Assembly (NCBI GenBank): GCA_045576855.1
Contig: JAZNHG010000021.1
Location: 21,474-85,473, forward strand
Direction of reading: 5' to 3'
DNA length: 64,000 nt
Source: Colimorpha sp045576855
GTDB lineage: Bacteria > Bacteroidota > Bacteroidia > Bacteroidales > P3
Shown: positions 33,577 through 42,095 of the stretch, piece by piece
Layout: each line of letters starts with the position of its first letter
Position numbering within the stretch: the first letter of the stretch is position 1
The notes under the pieces: generated by a model
The model's input: the letters and a program-made list of their open reading frames with translations, nothing else
Told to the model about the DNA's origin: nothing
The model's database searches: none
Translations under genes and position numbers: made by a program

Positions 33577-36480
33577 ATGAAGAAATTCATCCTCACAATG
33601 GCGGCTGTGATGCTCGCCATTGGGGCCATGTCGCAGGTAAACCTGACCGACGCCCTGAAGCCCACCAGCGAGTCGCGCTGCACGCGCTACACCACGAAAG
33701 ACAAGCAATTCTGCCTGGCCCCCTACCCCTACCGCGGCGGCTTTGTGCTGAAGACGGGCCTGGGCGGACTCATCTCGGCCAGCGACCCAGGCGGCCACGT
33801 GGTCTACAACCTCGGCGGCGCCTACGAGCGGCTGACCTTCGTCATGGGCCCCTACGGCGGCGAATACCACGGACTCGACTATGAGGACCTGAACGGCCCC
33901 AACGCGTCGGGCGACGAGGACAACGTCATCGTCACCGTCCGCGCCGACGGACGCACCCTGCTTGACGAGGTGATCTGGAACCACGACGCACCGCGCGAAG
34001 TGGAGCTCGACGTGCGGGGTGTCAAGGAGTTGCGCTTCGACGTGATGCGCGGCGCCACCGGCCTGGCCGTCAGTGCCGCACGCCTGTGGAAAGCCGGCCA
34101 GCATCCCACCGCAGCCCCCAACCCACTCAAGTACCCCTCCGGCAACATCACCCTCGTCAAGGACCTCTGGCCCTACTACATGCGCCAGGGCAAAATCACC
34201 CCCATCGTCACCAACCGCAAGATGCCTATGGGTGCCAACTGGGCCGAGAGCATCAGCCTCAACCGCGTCACCTACAGCACCGGCCTGCAGTTCTACCTGG
34301 ACCAGCCGCTGATCGGCGTCAACCAAAGCTGGGCCTACTTCTGGCTGCAGAAACGCTACTCGAAGCTTTCGTTCATCGTCGGTCCGCGCGACAACCAGAG
34401 CTCGCGCGCCAGCGGATGGCTCATCGTCAAGGCCGACGGCAAGATAATCTACGAGAAAGAGGTGAAGCAGACCGACATGGCCGAGCAGGTGGTGCTCGAC
34501 GTGGCGGGAGTCAACCAGCTGTCGTTCCACGGCCAGTATGCCAACAGCGACTTTCTGGGTTCCATCACCTTCGGCGTGGTCAACATCACCGCCTGGCCCG
34601 CCGGCAGCACCGTCCTGCCCACCGCCGGCGAGGTCAACGGGTCGAAAGAGCGCATCAGCAAGCTGCCCGACGTGGTGGGCCTGTGCTCCAACATACCGCC
34701 CTACTCGGTGCGCGGCGTGTCGTCGCACAAAAACACCTACTTCGACGGCGCCTCGCGCCACTACACCTTCTCGATGGGTGGCGAAAAGTTCTGGGAAGGC
34801 TTCGTGCTCACCACCGGCACCACATTCTTCGACGACAACATCAACTCGTTCGCCGTCTTCGACCTGGCGGGCGAATACGACTGGATAAGCTTCACCGCCG
34901 GATGCCTCACCCAGCACCGTGTGCTCGACGACGACATCATACGCGTCTACGCTGACGACCAGCTTATCCTGGAGACCACCATCCGCGCCCTCGAACCCAA
35001 CAAGCACTTCGAGCTGCCGCTCAACCGCTGCCGCAACCTCAAGTTCGTCAAGCCCGGCACCGGGAATGACAAGCAGGTCTATATCGGCATCGCCGACGTA
35101 GTGCTCTACCGCGGCAAGCCCCGCCCCAACGACCTCTTCGTACACACCAAGCCCGACTGCCCCGACCAGGCCGACCTCATCGACCTCTGCCGGCGGCCCT
35201 ATTTCCACTACGTGGGCCGCTACCTGAGCACGCTGACCAACTTCGACTTCAACGACTGCTTCAAGAATGGCTCCTCGCAGCGCGAATACTTCCAGATGAA
35301 GGACGGCAGCAAGATATACAAGGGCATCATGCTCGAGACCAACATACCGCTGGGCTTGGAGGACATCAGCATCAGCACCGCCTTGGTGTCGCTCATCGCC
35401 GGGCCCGTCATCATCCCCACCCCCGTGCTGGGCTTGGTCAGCGACGGCGGCGGACAGTCGTCGGCGGCAGCCTTCAACCCCTACCGCGAATACGAGTCGG
35501 TCACCTTCACCGTGGCCAACAAAGCCGAGTATGTCGACCCCTTCAACGAGATGTTTGCCGACGGCAAAGCCCCTCCGGTGACGCTCTACGTCATCGCCGA
35601 CCAGAGTCCCGTAGCCGAGATTACGCTGCACGACAAGATGATGCCCACCACCTACACCGTGCCCATCCACAAGTGCGAGCAGCTGCTCTTCTGGCTGCAG
35701 TGCGGCGACGTGCGCTCGGGCCAGTACGTGCTCTACGACATGACCCTCGACAAGCGCGTCCTGCCGCAGACCCCCTCGTCGCTCCCCAGCCGCAAGACCA
35801 TCAACGAGCACCGTGCCTCGCAGACCCAGGCGGCTCCGCAGCCCGCTCCCGCCAAGGCCAAACCCGTCAAGGAGAAGAAAAAGAAGGCCAAGAAAGAGAA
35901 GCCGCCCGTGGTATGGACCCCCGCCGAACGCAGCGGCGACCAGAGCATGGACAACTTCACCGCCGCCGTCGACGACCTGTGGAACACCACGCAGGAGATG
36001 CTGGCCAGCGGCGAGGTGCAGTACACCATACAGCAGAACTTCGTGCAGGCCACCGACGGCACGGTCTACAAGGCCGTCACCTTCCGCGGACTCGACGGCG
36101 AGAAGATGAGCATCCGCAGCATCATGAGCGCCAACGACGCCTTCGCCCAGGCTGCCAAGACGGTGAAGAGCAAGGCCCTCGACGCCGACATATACCTCCC
36201 CGGCGCCACTCTGGCCGTGCCCTACACATCCAACCTCATCTATTACGGCCGCGTCATCAAGCAGGGCACCAACGTTATCAGCCAGTGCCGCCAGCAGGCC
36301 GACGACCTGGTAGAGCGCAAGGCTCAGGAGAACGAGAATATCAACGCCATGCTCCGGCAGGCGCAGACAGTGGACGGAGTGGTCTCCACCGACCGCACCC
36401 TCCTACTCCCCCTCGGCCCCGACGAGCAAGTGCCCCCCGGCACCGCCCTGCAGCAGGTGCGCTATTATAAAATGGATTAA
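33577..36480 (+). CDS. Large secreted protein with repeated NPCBM-like modules
   Basis: The 967-residue protein has a signal peptide (MKKFILTMAAVMLAIGAMSQ). Four regions of similar plan follow (about 40-170, 215-350, 385-520 and 565-720): each has a line such as YERLTFVMGPYGG or YSKLSFIVGPRDN, a strand with VTVRADGRTLLDEV or LIVKADGKIIYEKEV, and a closing LRFDV or LSFHG strand. This resembles NPCBM carbohydrate-binding modules. A Lys-rich linker (KAKPVKEKKKKAKKEKPP near 765) leads to a C-terminal domain of about 180 residues that I do not recognise. No T9SS tail is clear. It may bind glycans in the envelope. The stop overlaps the convergent hemW by 4 bp. Confidence 0.7.
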   Translation: MKKFILTMAAVMLAIGAMSQVNLTDALKPTSESRCTRYTTKDKQFCLAPYPYRGGFVLKTGLGGLISASDPGGHVVYNLGGAYERLTFVMGPYGGEYHGLDYEDLNGPNASGDEDNVIVTVRADGRTLLDEVIWNHDAPREVELDVRGVKELRFDVMRGATGLAVSAARLWKAGQHPTAAPNPLKYPSGNITLVKDLWPYYMRQGKITPIVTNRKMPMGANWAESISLNRVTYSTGLQFYLDQPLIGVNQSWAYFWLQKRYSKLSFIVGPRDNQSSRASGWLIVKADGKIIYEKEVKQTDMAEQVVLDVAGVNQLSFHGQYANSDFLGSITFGVVNITAWPAGSTVLPTAGEVNGSKERISKLPDVVGLCSNIPPYSVRGVSSHKNTYFDGASRHYTFSMGGEKFWEGFVLTTGTTFFDDNINSFAVFDLAGEYDWISFTAGCLTQHRVLDDDIIRVYADDQLILETTIRALEPNKHFELPLNRCRNLKFVKPGTGNDKQVYIGIADVVLYRGKPRPNDLFVHTKPDCPDQADLIDLCRRPYFHYVGRYLSTLTNFDFNDCFKNGSSQREYFQMKDGSKIYKGIMLETNIPLGLEDISISTALVSLIAGPVIIPTPVLGLVSDGGGQSSAAAFNPYREYESVTFTVANKAEYVDPFNEMFADGKAPPVTLYVIADQSPVAEITLHDKMMPTTYTVPIHKCEQLLFWLQCGDVRSGQYVLYDMTLDKRVLPQTPSSLPSRKTINEHRASQTQAAPQPAPAKAKPVKEKKKKAKKEKPPVVWTPAERSGDQSMDNFTAAVDDLWNTTQEMLASGEVQYTIQQNFVQATDGTVYKAVTFRGLDGEKMSIRSIMSANDAFAQAAKTVKSKALDADIYLPGATLAVPYTSNLIYYGRVIKQGTNVISQCRQQADDLVERKAQENENINAMLRQAQTVDGVVSTDRTLLLPLGPDEQVPPGTALQQVRYYKMD

Positions 36481-37562
36481 ACAAACAGCGCCGCTGCCAT
36501 GCCGTCGGCATGGAGCAGGCCCTCGGGCGTAGGTGAACAATAGCCGTCGCGAAACACAAGCCAGTGGCAGTCCAGATAGGGCTGCAACTGGCTTTTTGTT
36601 GTCTCCCTCAATGCATCCAGGGGTAGGCCGCGAACGGTGCGAAGCGAGGTCATCAGCAGTTCGTTGTAGGCGTCGGTCTCGGTGAGCGTCTCTTCGGTCC
36701 AGGTGCCGTCGGGATTGTTCCACCGGCGCTTTCCGCCGCGGGCGACCGAAGTGGAGCCACCGTCGGAAAGAGTGAAGCTGTGCGCGCCGGGGCCAAGGCC
36801 GAGGTAAGGCGTGCGGTCCCAGTAGCGGCTATTGTGGCGCGACTCGCAGCCCGGGCGGGCGTAGTTGCTCACCTCGTACTGACGGAAACCGCTCTGCTCC
36901 AAGAGTTCATGCATAACGTGGTACTGCCGCACCACCTCGTCCTCGTCGGGCAGCGAGACCCTCCCCTGCTCTATTTGTCGGGCCAGGGCCGTCCCCTCCT
37001 CGACAGTAAGGGCATAGGCCGAGATGTGGTTAATCATAGAAGCTATAGGACTTATAGGGCCTATAGGATCCTTAGGCCCTATCCCATAAATAAAATCCAC
37101 GCTGATATTCCGAAATCCCGCTTTACGGGCGTTCTCCACGGCGTCGAGGGCTTGGCGGGCGCTGTGACGCCGGTTAAGCATCCGCAGCACATCATCGTCA
37201 AGACTCTGGATGCCAATACTGAGGCGGTTGAAGAAACAGAGCGCCGACAGGTCGGCCATGTATTGCGGGGTGAGGTCTTCGGGGTTGGCCTCGAGGGTAA
37301 CCTCCTCCACCAGCGACAGGTCGAAACAACGCCGCAGCCCCTCGACAATACGTCCCAACTGGCCGATGGACAGCATCGACGGTGTGCCGCCACCGAAATA
37401 GACCGTCCGGATAGGATGCGACTGTTCGGCCTTACGCTGCTCCATCTCCACCAGCAGTGCGTCGACATAATCATCCACCCGACCGGAAGCCGGAGCTCCA
37501 ATCGAGTAGAAGGCGCAGTAGGTGCACTTGCGGTGGCAAAAAGGCACGTGAACGTACAACAT
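36477..37562 (-). CDS. hemW: HemW-type radical SAM heme chaperone
   Basis: The 361-residue protein has the radical SAM cluster CHRKCTYC (C-x3-C-x2-C) at residue 9, preceded by LYVHVPFC, then RTVYFGGGTPSML, NPEDLTPQY, and RLSIGIQSLDD. It belongs to the HemW group, which delivers heme to respiratory proteins, not a coproporphyrinogen oxidase. After VDFIYGIG a 9-bp array (37040-37084) encodes a Pro/Ile-rich stretch (PKDPIGPISPIASMI) where relatives have a short loop. The window also holds the Rnf chain. Confidence 0.9.
   Translation of the reverse strand: MLYVHVPFCHRKCTYCAFYSIGAPASGRVDDYVDALLVEMEQRKAEQSHPIRTVYFGGGTPSMLSIGQLGRIVEGLRRCFDLSLVEEVTLEANPEDLTPQYMADLSALCFFNRLSIGIQSLDDDVLRMLNRRHSARQALDAVENARKAGFRNISVDFIYGIGPKDPIGPISPIASMINHISAYALTVEEGTALARQIEQGRVSLPDEDEVVRQYHVMHELLEQSGFRQYEVSNYARPGCESRHNSRYWDRTPYLGLGPGAHSFTLSDGGSTSVARGGKRRWNNPDGTWTEETLTETDAYNELLMTSLRTVRGLPLDALRETTKSQLQPYLDCHWLVFRDGYCSPTPEGLLHADGMAAALFV
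37040..37084 (-). repeat. 9-bp tandem array inside hemW
   Basis: Five units on the plus strand read aagctatag, gacttatag, ggcctatag, gatccttag and gccctatcc. They encode a loop of repeated Gly-Pro-Ile type residues and keep the frame. Confidence 0.85.
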
Positions 37563-37563
37563 A

Positions 37564-37591
37564 GGTCGGAGGTATGAGGTCGGAGGTATGA
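37564..37591. repeat. Heptamer array (GGTCGGA/GGTATGA)
   Basis: Two alternating pairs of ggtcgga and ggtatga fill the spacer between the four-helix gene and hemW. The array at 37971 has the inverse complement unit on the other side of the four-helix gene. Confidence 0.9.
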
Positions 37592-37594
37592 GGT

Positions 37595-37954
37595 TTATTG
37601 GGAAATGTCGCCGTACACACGCTTCGTTGTTGCAACCAGCATCTTTACAATCCCCTCACAGTCAACCTTGATACTGTCGCTCTGAGAGTCGGAAAGATAA
37701 CCTGTAGCCTCTAGCAACTCAATCCAATACAGCGACTCTTCTGCTTCTTTCAACGCAATTGACATCTTCATGCCAAAATCAGCCCTTGTCTGTCCCCGCT
37801 TCGCTTCCCTAACATTTGCACCAATGCTGGTTCCGCTTCTCAACAGTTGTTTAGACAAGACATATTCTTTTTTTTCCTCGCACAGATATCGGTACAAGTT
37901 CACCACCCGAATAGCGAACTCAAATGTTTTTCTTTGAATTATAGTATTTTCCAT
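37595..37954 (-). CDS. Four helix bundle protein (23S rRNA IVS protein family)
   Basis: The 119-residue helical protein has the family pattern FEFAIRVVNLYRYL, LLRSGTSIGANVREAKRGQT near 37, ALKEAEESLYWIELL and a final helix. The family (TIGR02436) is found in 23S rRNA intervening sequences and as many stand-alone copies in Bacteroidetes; distant relatives serve as the Avd partner of diversity-generating retroelements. Its role here is unknown. It is AT-richer than its neighbours and sits between two arrays of the same heptamer in opposite orientation, suggesting insertion as a cassette. Confidence 0.85.
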   Translation of the reverse strand: MENTIIQRKTFEFAIRVVNLYRYLCEEKKEYVLSKQLLRSGTSIGANVREAKRGQTRADFGMKMSIALKEAEESLYWIELLEATGYLSDSQSDSIKVDCEGIVKMLVATTKRVYGDISQ

Positions 37955-37970
37955 AATACATTACTACTTA

Positions 37971-38012
37971 CCTCCGACCTCATAGCTCTGACCTCCGACC
38001 TCCGACCTCCAA
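37971..38012 (-). repeat. Heptamer array encoding the meaB C-terminus
   Basis: Six units (cctccga, cctcata, gctctga, cctccga twice, cctccaa) cover the last nine codons and stop of meaB. The stop TGA at 37980-37982 is part of a unit. Confidence 0.9.
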
Positions 38013-39089
38013 AAGTTGGTCGGCGGCAGCGTAGGGGGTGAGCTTATTGTCCAGAATCTGCTGCTTGAGTTCCTCGATGCGCTCCTCGATGCCGGGGGTG
38101 GCATAGAAGCGCTCGCGCAGGCCATTCTCAATGGCCTCGGTCATGATGCGGAGGTTCTGCTGCTGGCGTTTGTGATAAAAATAGCCATTCTGCTTGGTGA
38201 ATGTGACATACTCCATCACCGAGTTCCAAAGGTCTTCGATGCCCTGCTTGGTATAGGCCGAACACAGCGACACCTTGACAGTCCAGCCGCTCTCGGGCAT
38301 GGGGAAGAGATGCAGCGCATTGCGGTATTGCGCGGCAGCCAAGTCGGCACGCTGCGGGTCGAGCTCGCACTTGTTGATGCTGATCATATCGGCCATCTCC
38401 ATGATACCACGCTTGATACCCTGCAACTCGTCGCCGGCATTGGCCAGTTGCAGCAGCAGGAAGAAGTCGACCATCGAGTGGGCGGCCACCTCACTCTGGC
38501 CCACGCCAACCGTCTCCACAATCACCACATCGAAGCCCGCGGCCTCGCAGAGGGTGATGATTTCGCGCGTCTTGCGAGCCACACCGCCCAACGAGCCCGC
38601 CGAAGGGCTGGGGCGGATGAAGGCGTTGGGGTCGACGCTGAGCTCCTCCATGCGCGTCTTGTCGCCCAGGATGCTGCCGCGCGAACGCTCGCTACTGGGG
38701 TCTATAGCCAGCACTGCCACCTTATGCCCGTGGCTGGTCAGGTGCTTGCCCAGGGCCTCGATGGTGGTGCTCTTGCCGACGCCCGGCACGCCGGTGATGC
38801 CCAGACGCACACTCTTGCCGCTATAGGGCAGGCAACGCTCAATCACCTGCTGGGCCTTATGCTGATGGGCATACAACGAGCTCTCCACCAGCGTGATGGC
38901 ACGGCTCAGCAGCGTACGGTCGCCATGACGGATGCCGCTGACCAGCTCCTCCACCGATGGCTCCTGTTGCCGCAAGGCACGCATGCGTTCCACATAACTA
39001 TTGCTCACCTGCTGCGGCTGCTGCACACCCTGTTGCACACTCAGCGCCGAGTCGTATTCAAAGTTGCTATACAGATGTTTGTCTTCCAT
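37980..39089 (-). CDS. meaB: Methylmalonyl-CoA mutase-associated GTPase MeaB
   Basis: The start at 39089 gives MEDKHLYSNFEYDSALSVQQ; an extension to a TTG at 39185 is rejected. The 369-residue G3E-type GTPase has the P-loop GITGVPGVGKSTTIEALG near residue 100, IDPSSERSRGSILGDKTRM, and the guanine motif ISINKCELD, and protects and loads the B12-dependent methylmalonyl-CoA mutase. No mutase gene is adjacent. The final residues EVGGRRSEL are encoded by a heptamer array, so the natural end has probably been changed. Confidence 0.93.
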   Translation of the reverse strand: MEDKHLYSNFEYDSALSVQQGVQQPQQVSNSYVERMRALRQQEPSVEELVSGIRHGDRTLLSRAITLVESSLYAHQHKAQQVIERCLPYSGKSVRLGITGVPGVGKSTTIEALGKHLTSHGHKVAVLAIDPSSERSRGSILGDKTRMEELSVDPNAFIRPSPSAGSLGGVARKTREIITLCEAAGFDVVIVETVGVGQSEVAAHSMVDFFLLLQLANAGDELQGIKRGIMEMADMISINKCELDPQRADLAAAQYRNALHLFPMPESGWTVKVSLCSAYTKQGIEDLWNSVMEYVTFTKQNGYFYHKRQQQNLRIMTEAIENGLRERFYATPGIEERIEELKQQILDNKLTPYAAADQLLEVGGRRSEL

Positions 39090-39486
39090 AATTGAATAGA
39101 TAAACGACGACGGCAGCGAAATATTGCACCGCCGACTGGAAATTTGCACTACCCATGCCCAGGGGGAACCTGCAACAAAAGCCAATCCATCGGCTTACCA
39201 TCTGTTACCATCCTCCTACTCATCTCCTACTTGGGTAGGTGTTGAGTAGGCGATGGGTAGGAGTTGGGTAGGAGTTGAGTAGGAGGGGGTGGCTGGAGAA
39301 CCTCATTCCGAGTGCGTTACAAGGGCATGTTTTGTACCTTCTGAGAATGTTTTTTCATTTTTTTCAAAAAGATGATTTCCACCAGAATAATTTTCAAGCC
39401 ACACAATAAAACATATTATACCTCGTTATAAAACAGACATAAAATAGAATAAATATCAGTAAAACAATAAAAAACAACATCAAGTA
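39090..39486. other. Intergenic region between meaB and gcvT
   Basis: The first half holds the dispersed 11-bp-unit element (39199-39330). The second half (39340-39486) is very AT-rich and must contain the gcvT promoter, but I see no clear TAnnTTTG box. No gene is seen. Confidence 0.65.
39199..39330. repeat. Dispersed 11-bp-unit element, copy 3
   Basis: Units such as gtaggagttgg and gtaggagttga lead into gtggctggagaacctcattc and a gcgttacaagggcatgttt tail. A partial inverse copy of the unit (tcctactcatctcctac) precedes it, so the left side can form a hairpin. Confidence 0.8.
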
Positions 39487-40593
39487 ATGAAAACCACACC
39501 GTACACCGACCTTCACATCAAGCTCGGCGCCAAGATGGCAGAGTTTGCGGGCTACAACATGCCCATCCAGTACACCACTCTGATTGAGGAGCACAACAAC
39601 GTGCGCAACAACGTGGGCGTGTTCGACGTGAGCCACATGGGCGAGTTCCGCGCCAAAGGCCCCATCGCCAAGCACTTCATGCAGTATGTCACCACCAACA
39701 ACGTCGAGGACCTCTTCGACGGCAAGGTGCAGTACACCTGCCTGCCCAACGGTCAGGGTGGCGTGGTGGACGACATGCTCGTCTACCGTGTGCACGACGA
39801 CGAATACTTCATGGTGCCCAACGCCGCCAATATCGACAAGGACTGGAACTGGATGAGCCAGATTGCCGACAAGATGGGCATGGAGCTCGGCAAGGACTTC
39901 GTCAACGAGAGCGAGCAGTGGGCTCAGCTCGCCGTGCAGGGTCCCAACGCCCTGAAGGCTATGCAGAAGCTCACCTCGGAGAACATCGTGGACATGGAGT
40001 ACTACACCTTCAAAATCCTCACCTTCGCCGGCATCCCCAACATCATCCTTTCGACCACGGGCTACACCGGCGCCGGCGGCTGCGAAATCTACATCCCCAA
40101 GGAGAAAGCCATCGAGGTGTGGGACGCCGTCTTCGAGGCTGGCAAGGAGTTCGGCATCATGCCCGCCGGTCTGGGCTGCCGCGACACCCTGCGCCTGGAG
40201 AAGGGCTTCGCCCTCTACGGCCACGAGATGGACGACACCGTCAGCCCTCTCGAGGCTCCGCTGGCCTTCATCGTCAAGCTGAAAGCCGAGAACAACAACT
40301 TCATCAACAAGGAACTTCTCCTCGCCCAGAAGGCCGCCGGATTCAAGCGCAAAGTGGCCGGCTTCGAGATGGTGGATCGCGGCATCGCCCGCAACGGCTA
40401 CGAGGTCTGCGACGCCCAGGGCAACAAGATCGGCGAGGTGCGCTCGGGCAGCCCCAGCCCCAGCACCGGCAAGAATATCGGCACCGCCCTCATCAAGGCC
40501 GAGTACGCCAAGACCGGCACCGAGATCTACATCAAGATCCGCGAGAAACTCCTCAAGGCTGTCACCGTCAAGATGCCCTTCTACGAGGGTTAA
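39487..40593 (+). CDS. gcvT: Glycine cleavage system T protein (aminomethyltransferase)
   Basis: The 368-residue enzyme uses tetrahydrofolate to take the aminomethyl group from the H protein, releasing ammonia and methylene-THF. Motifs are GWELPIQ-like AEFAGYNMPIQYTTLIEEH at residue 18, VGVFDVSHMGEF near 42, GYTGAGGCEIYIP near 192, and CRDTLRLEKGFALYGHEMD near 232. The length is normal. The codon use is strongly biased to C/G-ending codons as in highly expressed genes. The other gcv genes are not adjacent. Confidence 0.96.
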   Translation: MKTTPYTDLHIKLGAKMAEFAGYNMPIQYTTLIEEHNNVRNNVGVFDVSHMGEFRAKGPIAKHFMQYVTTNNVEDLFDGKVQYTCLPNGQGGVVDDMLVYRVHDDEYFMVPNAANIDKDWNWMSQIADKMGMELGKDFVNESEQWAQLAVQGPNALKAMQKLTSENIVDMEYYTFKILTFAGIPNIILSTTGYTGAGGCEIYIPKEKAIEVWDAVFEAGKEFGIMPAGLGCRDTLRLEKGFALYGHEMDDTVSPLEAPLAFIVKLKAENNNFINKELLLAQKAAGFKRKVAGFEMVDRGIARNGYEVCDAQGNKIGEVRSGSPSPSTGKNIGTALIKAEYAKTGTEIYIKIREKLLKAVTVKMPFYEG

Positions 40594-40618
40594 TTCATTA
40601 CGCCAAACAAAGCAAAAG

Positions 40619-40640
40619 GCTTGCACTCCTCGGTGCAGGC
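40619..40640 (+). terminator. Rho-independent terminator after gcvT
   Basis: Stem gcttgcac and gtgcaggc (one G-U pair) with a 6-nt loop is followed by eight T. It lies 26 nt after the stop. Confidence 0.9.
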
Positions 40641-40718
40641 TTTTTTTTGTTGCGCTGCAACATGCAAAAGTTCCAATTCGTTTTGAAAACGCCCGTTGCA
40701 GTGCTGCAATACAACGTT

Positions 40719-40810
40719 TTGATTTTGAAAATGGCCGTCGAGAGCCTTTTTAGTCATTATTTTTTTTATTGAGACTTACGACACTCTTCTTCAGCCATTT
40801 TCAAAATCAA
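40719..40810. repeat. 92-bp segment bounded by a perfect 17-bp inverted repeat
   Basis: The ends are ttgattttgaaaatggc and its exact inverse complement gccattttcaaaatcaa, 58 bp apart. The inside includes a T-rich run. It could be a small inverted-repeat element or a long hairpin. Confidence 0.75.
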
Positions 40811-40882
40811 TAAGGCAATAAAAAGACTCAACCGCCACCGACCAAAAGAGAAATACAATGTGGGGCGATTCACGATAAAATG

Positions 40883-40913
40883 AAACCCCGCAGGTATTGT
40901 CCGTGCGGGGTTT
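40883..40913 (-). terminator. Terminator after the secreted protein gene at 40933
   Basis: A 10-bp stem (aaaccccgca and tgcggggttt) with an 11-nt loop lies 20 nt beyond the minus-strand stop. The weaker T-run on that strand follows the stem. Confidence 0.75.
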
Positions 40914-40932
40914 ATTATAATGCTGGATTTTT

Positions 40933-41388
40933 TTAGAATCCACCACTCCAACCATCTCTTCTCTTTTTCACCTCATCCAAATCTCTCGGGGTGTACGATC
41001 TATTTCTGCAGCTTCCATTTAAAGTTGGATTTTCAGAGATTATACGAACCTCTTCAACACCAAGACGAAGTAAATCATATGTTTTTTCCAAAGCAAGTTG
41101 GCATGATGTTATCTTGGCATATCTGATTTCGCCACCGGAAGTAACTTTGAGGTAATATGATGCATCTGGAGCAGCCTTATATACCTCTAACCCAACTTTT
41201 ACTATTGCGGCAGATGCTGTAATAACTCCCGACATTTCAGTATTATATGAGAAGTTGTGCTGTTCAGCAACAGCATACAAAGCGTCAATGTCATTTTCTA
41301 TAAGGCAAGGACATTTTTGAGAGTCCTGTGCCTGCATCATGTTTAAACCTGTAAATAATGCAATTGCGATTAAAGCTATTTTTTTCAT
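40933..41388 (-). CDS. Small secreted protein of unknown function
   Basis: The start at 41388 gives a signal peptide (MKKIALIAIALFTGLNMMQA) on a 151-residue product. The mature part has about four cysteines, including CPCLIEND near residue 28, and ends in a basic tail (RSYTPRDLDEVKKRRDGWSG). No family is recognised. It is AT-richer than the core genes and begins the accessory stretch of 41-47 kb. Confidence 0.65.
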   Translation of the reverse strand: MKKIALIAIALFTGLNMMQAQDSQKCPCLIENDIDALYAVAEQHNFSYNTEMSGVITASAAIVKVGLEVYKAAPDASYYLKVTSGGEIRYAKITSCQLALEKTYDLLRLGVEEVRIISENPTLNGSCRNRSYTPRDLDEVKKRRDGWSGGF

Positions 41389-41825
41389 TTCAATTTTTTG
41401 CCAGTTATATACCATCGGCTCGTCGGTTTTAATTAATTAATTTGTTATTGTAGTTCCGATGAAGAATGCACATAAAAAGAGCGTGGAACCTTTCGTCTTC
41501 ATCGGTACTTTTGAGGTCTTGGACTACCTATTATCTCCAATTACAACGTACGAGTCCACGCAAACACGTGAAAGCCGTCGCTTGGGTCTGGAGATAATTT
41601 TGAAAGTGTCCAAGTTCCAAAAGTACCAGAGTAAGCTACTTCGCTTTTTCCTATTCTATGATGTGCATACTAAACTATGCGCTATGCTTCATTGGCATTT
41701 GTTTTCGTTATTATTCCGTTTCATTTCGGCTGCAAAATTACGACATTTTTCTGATATAGAAAAATATTATTTCCCCATATCAAGAAAAGTTAGTATCTTT
41801 GCAGCGTGAAATAAAGTGATTTGTA
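41389..41825. other. Intergenic region with a long imperfect hairpin
   Basis: The plus strand can fold: ggtacttttgaggtcttggac at about 41503-41523 pairs with gtccaagttccaaaagtacc at about 41607-41627, and ttatctcca near 41530 pairs with tggagataa near 41588. An open frame of 116 codons runs through it but I judge it not coding. The promoter for the toxin-antitoxin pair follows at 41794. Confidence 0.6.
41794..41801 (+). promoter_or_regulatory. TAnnTTTG promoter box for the toxin-antitoxin pair
   Basis: TATCTTTG lies 24 nt before the start at 41826. Confidence 0.75.
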
Positions 41826-42095
41826 ATGGAAACAAACGCTGTATATCAGGAGACTTCGCCGTTGGATGCCCTTTGGACCATCTACCAGCAGCAGAGCGAG
41901 CAGGTGAGACGGGCTTTTCTTGTGCGTGTCCGGCAGGTGGATGGTCTGTTGGATATGCCGGGCATTCGTTCACGGGAAGAAATGGAAATCTTGTCTAAAC
42001 AGAGGATGCGTGACATCATTGCCGGTCGGGAAAATACGGTATCCCACGAAGAAGCGATGAAATTGGTGGACAAGGCTATTGCGGATGCTGTATGA
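41826..42095 (+). CDS. Probable antitoxin of a ParE/RelE-type pair
   Basis: The 89-residue, mostly helical protein (METNAVYQETSPLDALWTIY) has no DNA-binding motif that I can name. Its role as antitoxin is inferred from position: it directly precedes a RelE/ParE-type toxin with an ATGA overlap and shares its promoter. Antitoxins in this arrangement bind and block the toxin and often repress the operon. The part LSKQRMRDIIAGRENTVSHE resembles small addiction-module components. Confidence 0.65.
   Translation: METNAVYQETSPLDALWTIYQQQSEQVRRAFLVRVRQVDGLLDMPGIRSREEMEILSKQRMRDIIAGRENTVSHEEAMKLVDKAIADAV

Larger units (their letters stand above)
40594..40932. other. Intergenic region after gcvT
   Basis: Between two terminators it holds an AT-rich stretch with a perfect 17-bp inverted repeat (40719-40735 and 40794-40810). 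No reading frame of note is seen. Confidence 0.7.

Noticed and set aside
33496..35811. 771-codon open frame antisense to the large secreted protein
   Set aside because: Same cause; the sense frame has a signal peptide and a ribosome site.
37595..37954. Diversity-generating retroelement accessory (Avd)
   Set aside because: No reverse transcriptase or template repeat is nearby; only the four-helix family is shared.
39340..39486. Glycine riboswitch before gcvT
   Set aside because: The leader is AT-rich without the paired conserved aptamer cores I would expect.
41460..41809. 116-codon open frame before the toxin-antitoxin pair
   Set aside because: It spans a long inverted repeat and the promoter box, and its composition does not look like protein; kept as a hairpin region instead.
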